Positions 15,326 to 21,636 of a DNA stretch of 21,636 bases are shown here, in pieces. The position numbers and the translations under genes are program-made. Each line of letters opens with the position of its first letter. Position 1 is the stretch's first letter. Source of the stretch: Oligoflexia bacterium. GTDB lineage: Bacteria; Bdellovibrionota; UBA1018; CAIMNF01. The notes beneath the pieces were generated by a model that ran no database searches, was not told where the DNA came from, and worked only from the letters and a program-made list of their open reading frames with translations. Location of the stretch: assembly GCA_903858975.1 (NCBI GenBank), contig CAIOKW010000301.1:1-21636 (forward strand), read 5' to 3'.

Positions 15326-17668
15326 CTAAAACGGTTGTCCGATAAAGAAAATGAATGATGGGCTCGACTCGAGCTGTCCTGTTGTGGCGATTTTTCTCTG
15401 ACCCACCGGGAATCCCCATTCGAAACGAAGGGGGCCCAAAGGAGAGAACCAACGAATCCCAAACCCGTAGTTTTGGCGTAATTCATAGGATTGGTTGCTA
15501 TCGATACCTGGAATTCCCGCAAAGGAATTACCGATATCATAGAAAATGACCCATTTAATCCCTGCTTCTTTAATGAGCGGATGCTCGATCTCAAAGAGGG
15601 AGTAAAACTCAGAAACCCCACCCAGTTTTTCAACGGTATTGGGATTGGTGCTGGAATCAACCGATACGGGGGTCAGGCTAAACGCATCAAATCCGCGCAT
15701 ATTCCAAGGTCCACCCAGAAAGAATTTCTCGGAAGGCGGGATACCACGGCCCCCCGTATTCATTAACGCACCCATTTCAGTGCTGTTCTTGAAAACGAAG
15801 TTACCGATGAAGTTATTGTAATAGCGGTTATTGAAGATGAATTTTGCGAAATTCTTCACCCCGCCCAAGCCCGCAATCTCGAGAGAAGCATTTTGGTAGT
15901 TTCCATCGGTGGTTTCAAAGCGGTTATTTCGCTTATCGCGGACCACACTCAGGACCACACTGGAGAGGATCCCTTTATCCAGGGAGTCATCTGCTCGAAG
16001 CGGGATCAAGCCTGCGGTCGGAGTGGCTGCAATTTGATTCGCACGGTCGGTGGCGTAATTGGTGAGCACTCGAAGCTGTTCGAATTTGTAAGTCAGGTAC
16101 CCTTGAACATCATCCGAAAGTGGATAACCGGCTTTTAGGTTAATTCCAGAACGTCTGATCAGGTAACGATCGGGGATCGGAGAGTTTGCCATGAATAGGT
16201 CAAAGCCCGCACTCCAGTTCGTGTCCCAAGCATAAGGATCTAAGAAAGAAAGAGAGAAGCTTCGAACCAAGTCTTCTTTACCCCACTGGGTTTCAAAACT
16301 CAGATTTTGACCGCGACCAAATAAGTTGATCTCTTGAATTTTACCTTGAAAGAAGAACCCTTGCACCGAACTGTATCCCGCTCCGAGAGTCACACTTCCT
16401 GTAGATCGTTCTTTCACAGAAATCTCGATGTCGACGACGTCATCGCGACCCTTACGAGGCACCTGGTTGAATTGTAATTCTCCTGGGGCAAAAAACCCGA
16501 GGCGTTCAACCCGCTCTTTTGAAATTCGAAGTTTTGAACCGCTGTAAAGTTCGCCTTCGTAAATGCGAAGCTCGCGTCTAATGACTTTATCGTAGGTTTT
16601 AGTATTACCTAAGACTCGGATCTCGCCGAAGTAAACTAGGCTCCCTTTTTCAAAACCGTAATCCATACTGACGGTCTTGGCTTCATCGTTGAAGTCCATT
16701 TTTGGAATTACGTTTACAAAGGCATATCCGAGATCTTGATACTTTTCAGTGAGTCTCTGAATATCGGCATTTCTACCTGAAATCGTGAAAGTTTGACCTT
16801 CAACTAACTTGATCTCTTTTTTCAGCTCATCTTTCGGGAACAACAGATCACCACTGAAGTCGTAAGAACCGACTGAATACTGCTCACCTTCATCCAGGTA
16901 AGTAGAAATGAAGACATACTTTTTGTCTTCGCTAATCGTGACGACCGGATTTTCATGTCTAAATTTTAAGTATCCGTTTTCGAGATAGTAGTAAGTCAGA
17001 CGTTGAAGATCGGTTTTGAAGGATGCTTCTTTAAAAGTTCCAGAACTGGAAAGAAAGCCCATCGAGCTGCCTTCTTTGGTTTCGCCAAAAACGCCTTTTA
17101 ATTTCTCGGTCGTGAAGTGCTTGTTATTGAGGAAGATGATCTTCTTGATTTCGACTTTATCGTAATCAGAGACCTTATAGACGAGCTTTACTTCACCGTC
17201 TTTATCCGTGCGCACTTCATGCGTAATTTTCGCAAGGTAGTAACCTTTTTCTTCGTATTGTTTTTGAAGAATTTCAATGTCGCTTTGGACTTTATTCACG
17301 TCCAGGATGGACCATTTTTTTACCTTGATCGCATCTTGAAGATCAGAAGTGGAAATCTTTTCATTCCCTTCAAAAAGGATCTCATTGATCACCGGGCGCT
17401 CTTTGAATTCAAGCGTGAGCGCAATGCCCTTAGGACTTGAATCCTTACTGATGACGATATCGTCAAAGTAGCCCATTCCATAAAGGGACTCGATATCAGA
17501 ACGAATGGTTTCCGCACTGAACTCTGAGCCCGGTTTAGAGAGGATCTTTTCTAGAATCGCATCGCGTTCAATGCGCTTCAGGCCAGAGGTTTTGATCTCC
17601 GTGATCGGAGCTGCAAAGGCGCTGTAAATACAAAAGCTTGATGCAAAAACTATCGTCAAAAATTTCAC
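15326..17668 (-). CDS. bamA: Outer membrane protein assembly factor BamA
   Basis: A 780-aa Omp85 protein, the core of the beta-barrel insertion machine in the outer membrane. A signal peptide (1-19, A-F-A before A-P) precedes five POTRA domains at roughly 21-92, 93-170, 171-262, 263-342 and 343-420. The barrel starts near G-S-V-T-L-G-A-G-Y (424-432). The conserved loop motif reads M-R-G-F (657-660; V-R-G-F in most homologues), and the chain ends in Phe780, as expected for a barrel C-terminal signal. POTRA3 carries a Ser/Gly-rich insert around 199-211. The start codon is GTG at 17668, 15 bp after the lolD stop; a TTG three codons in could also serve. Length is normal for the family. Confidence 0.96.
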   Translation of the reverse strand: MKFLTIVFASSFCIYSAFAAPITEIKTSGLKRIERDAILEKILSKPGSEFSAETIRSDIESLYGMGYFDDIVISKDSSPKGIALTLEFKERPVINEILFEGNEKISTSDLQDAIKVKKWSILDVNKVQSDIEILQKQYEEKGYYLAKITHEVRTDKDGEVKLVYKVSDYDKVEIKKIIFLNNKHFTTEKLKGVFGETKEGSSMGFLSSSGTFKEASFKTDLQRLTYYYLENGYLKFRHENPVVTISEDKKYVFISTYLDEGEQYSVGSYDFSGDLLFPKDELKKEIKLVEGQTFTISGRNADIQRLTEKYQDLGYAFVNVIPKMDFNDEAKTVSMDYGFEKGSLVYFGEIRVLGNTKTYDKVIRRELRIYEGELYSGSKLRISKERVERLGFFAPGELQFNQVPRKGRDDVVDIEISVKERSTGSVTLGAGYSSVQGFFFQGKIQEINLFGRGQNLSFETQWGKEDLVRSFSLSFLDPYAWDTNWSAGFDLFMANSPIPDRYLIRRSGINLKAGYPLSDDVQGYLTYKFEQLRVLTNYATDRANQIAATPTAGLIPLRADDSLDKGILSSVVLSVVRDKRNNRFETTDGNYQNASLEIAGLGGVKNFAKFIFNNRYYNNFIGNFVFKNSTEMGALMNTGGRGIPPSEKFFLGGPWNMRGFDAFSLTPVSVDSSTNPNTVEKLGGVSEFYSLFEIEHPLIKEAGIKWVIFYDIGNSFAGIPGIDSNQSYELRQNYGFGIRWFSPLGPLRFEWGFPVGQRKIATTGQLESSPSFIFFIGQPF

Positions 17669-17683
17669 GTAGATTTGGTCTTA

Positions 17684-18361
17684 TCACGAACTTACGATTT
17701 TTCCATCTTTCATCGTGAGGACCCTTTTCATGCGACGCGCCACATCAAGATCATGAGTTACAATGAGAATTGCGATTCCGAACTCTCGATTCAAATCGAG
17801 CAGAAGGTCGATCACCTTCTTACTATTTTCAGAATCTAAGTTCCCGGTCATCTCATCCCCCAAAAGGAGCTTAGGCTTCAAAATGACTGCGCGCGCAATG
17901 GCGACCCGCTGTTGCTCTCCCCCGGAGAGCTCGCCCGGCTTGTGATCCAAACGGTCTTGAAGCCCCACAAATTGAAGGAGACTCTCGGCCTTCTGAGAGG
18001 CCTCCTGCTTACTCATTCCTGAGATCAGGGCGGGCATCATGACATTCTCAAGTGCGGTAAACTCAGGAAGCAGGTAGTGGAATTGAAACACAAAACCGAG
18101 GTTTCGATTTCTGAAATCAGACAGCTCCTCATCGGAGAGCTTCCAAAGATTGGTGGCCTTGGGACCAAAGAATAAGTCTCCCGAAGTCGGGCGATCGAGA
18201 GTGCCGAGCATTTGCAGCAACGTAGACTTACCCGCTCCAGACGACCCCATGATCGCCACACAGTCACCCGCCTCAAGGTCAAGCGACACGCCCTTCACCA
18301 CTGAGATTTGTTCTTTCTCTTTTACGAATTCTTTAAAAAGATTTCGAGCTTTTAGAATCAT
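17684..18361 (-). CDS. lolD: Lipoprotein-releasing ABC transporter ATP-binding protein LolD
   Basis: A 225-aa ATPase that powers extraction of outer-membrane lipoproteins from the inner membrane. It shows Walker A G-S-S-G-A-G-K-S-T (39-47), Q-loop Q93, signature L-S-G-G-E-Q-Q-R (145-152), Walker B K-L-L-L-G-D-E170 and switch H203. The E-N-V segment after the Q-loop and the T-G-N-L-D D-loop are typical of LolD/MacB-type ATPases. One oddity: the residue after the catalytic Glu is Met171, where D-E-P-T is nearly universal. The ATG at 18361 overlaps the lolC/E stop (ATGA) and has GGTGG upstream; a GTG at 18370 is the alternative. Pairing with the adjacent permease supports the Lol role over a generic exporter. 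Confidence 0.93.
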   Translation of the reverse strand: MILKARNLFKEFVKEKEQISVVKGVSLDLEAGDCVAIMGSSGAGKSTLLQMLGTLDRPTSGDLFFGPKATNLWKLSDEELSDFRNRNLGFVFQFHYLLPEFTALENVMMPALISGMSKQEASQKAESLLQFVGLQDRLDHKPGELSGGEQQRVAIARAVILKPKLLLGDEMTGNLDSENSKKVIDLLLDLNREFGIAILIVTHDLDVARRMKRVLTMKDGKIVSS

Positions 18362-19602
18362 GTTGTCCACCGTAGCCCCTCAACCGGACTCCTACGCGCA
18401 ATTCGAGCCGCAGGCCCCACCGTTGCTAAAAAACAAATCACAAAGGCCATTAAACCAATCGCACACCACTCTGTCCAGCGAATGACCACTGGCAAATATT
18501 CCAGATGGTAGACCTCGGCCGGAAGATGAATGAACTGAGTTTGTCTTAGAATAAAAATCGTAATCAATCCGAGAATCACACCCAAGAAGGTTCCCATCAG
18601 TCCAAAAAATGAGCCGATAAAAGAAAACAGATAAAACTGATCACGTTGGCGAACGCCGAGCACCCGGAGGATTGCGATTTCTTTTTCTTTTTCATAAACC
18701 ATCATCAAAAGCGCACTGATGACGTTGAATGCCGCGACGATCATGATTGCCGTCAGTAAAACCGTGATCACCACTTTTTCAAGTTTAATGGCGTAAAGGA
18801 GGTTCTTATTGAGCTGACTCCAGTCCCGTACCCGGTACGGGAACCCAAAGTGCTGCGACAACTCTGCTGCCACCGTCTGAGCAGAATCAGGATTCCTTAA
18901 CTTGATTCGGAAGGAAGTAATAAAATCTTTCGGCTCACTGAACACGAGCTTTTGAACCGAGGGAAGGGGCGCATAGGCGTACTTCGAGTCGTAATCATAC
19001 ATCCCTAAGTGAACGATGCCGACGACCTTAAAGTCTTGAACGCGAGGCGAACCAAATCCGGAATCCTCTTCCTCTTCCACTCCTGAGAAAGGAATAATCA
19101 CCCGAACGGTATCGTCGCGACTCACACCGAGCTTTTCCGCAAGCGCGCTTCCGAGAACAATTTCACCTTCATTTTGAGGAAGAACACTTCCAGGATTGAG
19201 TCGGTCGCCAACAGAAATGACCGAGCTCCAATTACTGAGGTCCACACCCTCAAGCGCACCGCCTGCCACTCCACTTGGGCCATTGAACATGACTTCACTC
19301 ACGAAAGAACCCGTGATGTCTTTTATTCCAGGGGCGAATTCTCGAATCTTTTTTTGGAGCGCATCCTTGTCGCGAATCGGGCTCCCACGAGTGTAGAACA
19401 AAACGTCACCCTGAGTTCCCGTAATGACCTGCGTGAGTTCGTTTTCAAACCCATTCACCACACTCGTGACCACGAGAAGTGCAAGAACTCCTACACATAC
19501 TCCCAGAATTGAGATCGCTGTAATGAAGGACAAAAAATTCCCGCGACTCTTCGAGCGCAGAAAGCGAGTAGCAATTTCAAGGGAAAGCTTTAGACGGCGC
19601 AA
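18358..19602 (-). CDS. lolC: Lipoprotein-releasing ABC transporter permease (LolC/LolE family)
   Basis: A 414-aa MacB/FtsX-type permease. One membrane helix lies at about 24-48, followed by a large periplasmic domain (about 50-270) and three more helices at about 276-300, 323-352 and 376-398. The opening S-L-E-I-A-T-R-F-L-R and the sequence after helix 2, Y-E-K-E-K-E-I-A-I-L-R-V-L-G, are typical of the LolC/E family. It forms the inner-membrane part that hands lipoproteins to LolA. Only one permease gene is present, so a homodimer (LolF-like) is possible unless a second copy is elsewhere. An acidic stretch (E-E-E-E-D) sits in the periplasmic domain. The start is TTG, directly abutting the trxB stop with no spacer, which suggests translational coupling. 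Confidence 0.9.
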   Translation of the reverse strand: MRRLKLSLEIATRFLRSKSRGNFLSFITAISILGVCVGVLALLVVTSVVNGFENELTQVITGTQGDVLFYTRGSPIRDKDALQKKIREFAPGIKDITGSFVSEVMFNGPSGVAGGALEGVDLSNWSSVISVGDRLNPGSVLPQNEGEIVLGSALAEKLGVSRDDTVRVIIPFSGVEEEEDSGFGSPRVQDFKVVGIVHLGMYDYDSKYAYAPLPSVQKLVFSEPKDFITSFRIKLRNPDSAQTVAAELSQHFGFPYRVRDWSQLNKNLLYAIKLEKVVITVLLTAIMIVAAFNVISALLMMVYEKEKEIAILRVLGVRQRDQFYLFSFIGSFFGLMGTFLGVILGLITIFILRQTQFIHLPAEVYHLEYLPVVIRWTEWCAIGLMAFVICFLATVGPAARIARRSPVEGLRWTT

Positions 19603-20568
19603 TTAGTGATGCTCGTTCTCAAGGTAGCGTTCTGCATCGATCGCAGCCATACAGCCCGTTCCGGCCGCAGTGATCGCTTGACGATAAACATGATCCGCAA
19701 CATCTCCAGCCGCGAAAACGCCTGGAATTTCAGTTTTGGTGGTGCCCGGTTGAACGATGAGGTAATCCGCATCGGTGGTCTTCAATTGATCCTTGAAGAG
19801 CTTGGTATTCGGCTGGTGACCAATCGCTACGAAGAATCCACTTACCGTGAGTTCACTCATCTCGCCTGTTTTTAGATTTTTGAGTTTAAGGCCGGTCACT
19901 TCTTGATCACCAATAATGTCTTCGACCCCGGTGTCGTAGATCACTTTCACTTTTGGGTTCGCAAGAACGCGATCCTGCATCACTTTAGATGCGCGGAAGG
20001 TGTCGCGACGGTGAATGAGGGTGACTGTTTTTGCAAAGCGAGTGAGGAAGTTTGCTTCTTCCATTGCGGTATCTCCGCCGCCCACAACAGCAATGTCTTG
20101 GTTACGGAAAAAGAAACCATCGCAAGTCGCACACGCAGAAACGCCACGGCCCATGAGGCGTGATTCGTTTTTAAGTCCGAGCAATTTTGCTGAAGCGCCG
20201 GTTGCGATAATGAGTGTTTTGGTTTTGACTTCAGAACCATCCGCCAGAGAAAGCGTGAAGGGTCTTTTCGTGATGTCTACTTTTTGAACGTCGCCTTGCT
20301 TAAAGCGAGTTCCAAAGCGCTCTGCCTGCTGGCGAAACGCAACCATCATCTCAGGACCCTGAACTCCGTTTGGAAATCCGGGGAAGTTTTCCACTTCACT
20401 GGTGATCGTGAGCTGTCCGCCGGGCTGAGTTCCCTCTACGCACAATGGGGTGAGGTTCGCTCGAGCCGCATAAATCGCAGCTGTGAGTCCCGCAGGACCC
20501 GTTCCGAGGATAACAACATTCTCAATTCCATCTGCAGGCGAAGAGGAAGTAACCGGGGTTCCGCTCAT
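19603..20568 (-). CDS. trxB: Thioredoxin-disulfide reductase
   Basis: A 321-aa flavoenzyme that uses NADPH to reduce thioredoxin in the cytoplasm. The FAD-binding loop is G-T-G-P-A-G (22-27), the redox pair is C146-A-T-C149-D, and the NADPH site has G-G-G-D-T-A (163-168) with H-R-R-D-x-F-R-A-S (186-194), which favours NADPH over NADH. The F-A-A-G-D-V motif near the C-terminus completes the FAD site. An N-terminal Ser/Thr-rich extension of about 15 residues precedes the first strand. The ATG has an AGGAA Shine-Dalgarno about 8 nt upstream, within an 18-bp gap after the 59-aa gene. Placement at the head of an envelope operon is unexpected for a housekeeping redox enzyme. Confidence 0.97.
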   Translation of the reverse strand: MSGTPVTSSSPADGIENVVILGTGPAGLTAAIYAARANLTPLCVEGTQPGGQLTITSEVENFPGFPNGVQGPEMMVAFRQQAERFGTRFKQGDVQKVDITKRPFTLSLADGSEVKTKTLIIATGASAKLLGLKNESRLMGRGVSACATCDGFFFRNQDIAVVGGGDTAMEEANFLTRFAKTVTLIHRRDTFRASKVMQDRVLANPKVKVIYDTGVEDIIGDQEVTGLKLKNLKTGEMSELTVSGFFVAIGHQPNTKLFKDQLKTTDADYLIVQPGTTKTEIPGVFAAGDVADHVYRQAITAAGTGCMAAIDAERYLENEHH

Positions 20569-20586
20569 GGTGTGGATTCCTATTAT

Positions 20587-20766
20587 TTATTTTTTGATTT
20601 CAGCAACTTCATCAAGACTGATGAATTCTGCGTTGTCTGCGTCGTCTGGAAGCGCTTCAATGCTCGCTTTCACTTCTTTATCAGAAACCACGTTACGAAC
20701 GAGGTTCTTATCGACCATACGGACATCAAATTTCTTATCTTGGATAGCTTCGTGAAGTAATGACAT
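20587..20766 (-). CDS. Small acidic protein of unknown function (59 aa)
   Basis: The ATG at 20766 opens a 59-aa frame ending in TAA at 20587-20589. The product has no signal peptide or membrane helix. It is amphipathic: an N-terminal helix-like part (H-E-A-I-Q-D-K-K), a central basic-hydrophobic stretch (V-R-M-V-D-K-N-L-V-R-N-V-V), and an acidic second half (L-P-D-D-A-D-N-A-E) ending in L-D-E-V-A-E-I-K-K. I do not recognise the family. It is judged real because it fills the space between the promoter-like block and trxB, its stop is 18 bp from the trxB start, and its start region resembles that of alaS. It would be the first gene of the envelope operon. No Shine-Dalgarno is visible before its ATG. 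Confidence 0.75.
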   Translation of the reverse strand: MSLLHEAIQDKKFDVRMVDKNLVRNVVSDKEVKASIEALPDDADNAEFISLDEVAEIKK

Positions 20767-20803
20767 AGGCTGTAGATTTACTGGGAAACCCGGGGGAAGT
20801 CAA
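20764..20803 (-). promoter_or_regulatory. Putative promoter of the trxB-envelope operon
   Basis: On the minus strand TTGACT (20803-20798) and TAAATC (20780-20775) are 17 nt apart, with 8 nt from the second hexamer to the ATG at 20766. The spacer is C/G-rich (CCCCCGGG). From the -35-like TTG to the ATG it lines up with the alaS start region, including TTTCC, AGTAA and the final GCCTATG. A TGGGA...TCCCA inverted repeat surrounds the -35 and spacer, a possible operator. The -35 is 5 of 6 to consensus and the -10 only 3 of 6. Confidence 0.5.
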
Positions 20804-20826
20804 TCCCAAGTTCTGGAGTGATTTGG

Positions 20827-21636
20827 TCAGACAACTTCGATAGGAACGAAGCCCGACATTGATTTGGGAATAAGCCGAACCCCCATTTGCTCACATCGGG
20901 CACGAATCGAGGGCTCTTCGTAACGACTGGTGACCAAAATCGACTGGGCCTGAATCCCTAATTGTTCTATCAGATCCAAGCCAGACTCAGCCACCCCTAA
21001 AATCTCATAATCCATTAGAAAGATCGCTTGGTCGAGCTCTGCAAATGACTGGCTGTAATACTTTTGGAGCTCCCTAGGACCCGAAAAGTGAAGCAATTGA
21101 ACTCCGCTACCCGCCAGCCCGGCTGAATCAAAACGCCCTTTCCAGATTTGGTGAATGGATTGGTCGTCGTCGAAGACGATCACCTTTGAGCCTGAAGGAA
21201 TTCTAAGCTCGGGAACAAACCAATCAGGAGCTACCTCTCTTGGAAGATCGATGGTGACCGTCGTACCCAAATTAACCTTGGATTCAATTTTCAGTGTTCC
21301 ACCAATAGCCTCTATTGTTTCCTTGGCATGAGCTAGGCCCAATCCAGACCCACCCTCTTTATTGAATGTGTTACCCCGAACCCCAACTTTTCCCAGCAAC
21401 GGTTCTGGAATGCCCTTTCCATTATCTTTAATGCAAATCTCAACTTTACCCTGGGCACCCTCCCGAAGTGTGACATCAACCTTACCTGCATCTAAAGATA
21501 GAGACTCGACCGCATTATTAATAAGGTTTGAGAGGGCTCGCTTAAACTCTGGAACATTTATTTTCGAAAAGAGCCCGTAAGAAGATCGAGTTTGCTCAAA
21601 ACTAATGGAGATGCCTACCTTATTTCGAATCTCTAA
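20827..21636 (-). CDS. Hybrid sensor histidine kinase, C-terminal part (ATPase plus receiver domain)
   Basis: The frame is open from the right edge to the TGA at 20827, giving the last 269 aa; the sensor and His-bearing dimerisation domains are outside the window. Residues (of this fragment) 25-132 form a HATPase domain: N-box L-S-N-L-I-N-N-A-V-E (35-44), G1 box D-N-G-K-G-I-P (71-77) and G2 box G-S-G-L-G-L-A-H-A (96-104). After a short linker, residues 150-262 form a receiver domain with the acidic triad D156-D157-D158, phospho-acceptor D209, T236 and K258, so it looks competent for phosphotransfer. The receiver is last, which fits a hybrid kinase relaying to an unlinked HPt or regulator. The signal is unknown. 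It ends 60 bp upstream of the envelope operon start on the same strand. Confidence 0.9.
   Translation of the reverse strand, partial: LEIRNKVGISISFEQTRSSYGLFSKINVPEFKRALSNLINNAVESLSLDAGKVDVTLREGAQGKVEICIKDNGKGIPEPLLGKVGVRGNTFNKEGGSGLGLAHAKETIEAIGGTLKIESKVNLGTTVTIDLPREVAPDWFVPELRIPSGSKVIVFDDDQSIHQIWKGRFDSAGLAGSGVQLLHFSGPRELQKYYSQSFAELDQAIFLMDYEILGVAESGLDLIEQLGIQAQSILVTSRYEEPSIRARCEQMGVRLIPKSMSGFVPIEVV

Larger units (their letters stand above)
7114..20766 (-). other. Predicted 13-gene envelope-biogenesis operon
   Basis: Thirteen same-strand genes run without a gap larger than 36 bp. In order: 59-aa protein, trxB (18-bp gap), lolC/E (0), lolD (4-bp overlap), bamA (15), skp (36), lpxD (27), fabZ (4-bp overlap), lpxA (8-bp overlap), lpxB-lpxK (4-bp overlap), DUF3108 lipoprotein (26), waaF-like (4-bp overlap), GT4 (20-bp overlap). 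No internal terminator hairpin was seen in the gaps, and the only promoter-like region outside a gene is upstream of 20766. Promoters inside coding sequence cannot be excluded. Single-transcript status is inference from spacing. Confidence 0.7.

Noticed and set aside
20781..20810. TGGGA...TCCCA inverted repeat as terminator for the histidine kinase gene
   Set aside because: The stem is only 5 bp with a long loop and no T-run follows; it is better treated as part of the promoter region.
1..21636. Mobile element, prophage, CRISPR array, tRNA or rRNA
   Set aside because: No transposase or integrase sequence, no regularly spaced repeats, no tRNA cloverleaf and no rRNA-like sequence was seen; the window is almost fully packed with conserved housekeeping genes.

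Overview
The window looks like chromosomal DNA of a Gram-negative (diderm, LPS-making) bacterium with roughly balanced base composition. It holds outer-membrane assembly (BamA, Skp), lipoprotein release (LolCD-type) and lipid A genes, so an outer membrane is certain. Protein flavour and gene order (trxB-lol-bamA-skp-lpxD-fabZ-lpxA-lpxB) suggest Bdellovibrionota or another former deltaproteobacterial lineage. That placement is inference from family resemblance, not a search. I see no prophage, insertion sequence, CRISPR array, tRNA or rRNA.

Layout. (1) 1-4105, minus strand: alaS, followed 36 bp downstream by a family-5 peptide-binding lipoprotein gene that runs off the left edge. (2) 4106-4249: a divergent promoter region, the only sizeable gap (144 bp). 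(3) 4250-7050, plus strand: a four-helix Mpo1/DUF962-like membrane protein, an M28 glutaminyl-cyclase-like lipoprotein (ATGA overlap), and glyS, ended by a strong hairpin-plus-T8 terminator. (4) 7114-20766, minus strand: thirteen genes head to tail with gaps of 0-36 bp or short overlaps: a 59-aa acidic protein, trxB, lolC/E, lolD, bamA, skp, lpxD, fabZ, lpxA, a fused lpxB-lpxK, a DUF3108 lipoprotein, waaF-like GT9 and a GT4 glycosyltransferase. (5) 20827-21636, minus strand: the 3' end of a hybrid histidine kinase with a C-terminal receiver domain; its N-terminus is off the right edge.

The long cluster reads as one envelope-building unit. LolC/D release lipoproteins (needed for the Bam lipoproteins), BamA and Skp insert barrels, LpxD/FabZ/LpxA/LpxBK make lipid IVA, and WaaF plus GT4 build core sugars. 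LpxC, LpxH/LpxI, KdtA and MsbA are not in the window and must lie elsewhere.

The observations most worth a second look are these: the single-chain LpxB-LpxK fusion, whose LpxK half lacks the usual P-A-G-P-L-R-E segment and has Asn for His in DDGFQH; a near-identical start region shared by alaS and the 59-aa gene at the head of the envelope operon; and signs that first genes of transcription units start leaderless (a -10-like element 7-9 nt before ATG, no Shine-Dalgarno), while several operon-internal genes have clear Shine-Dalgarno sites.
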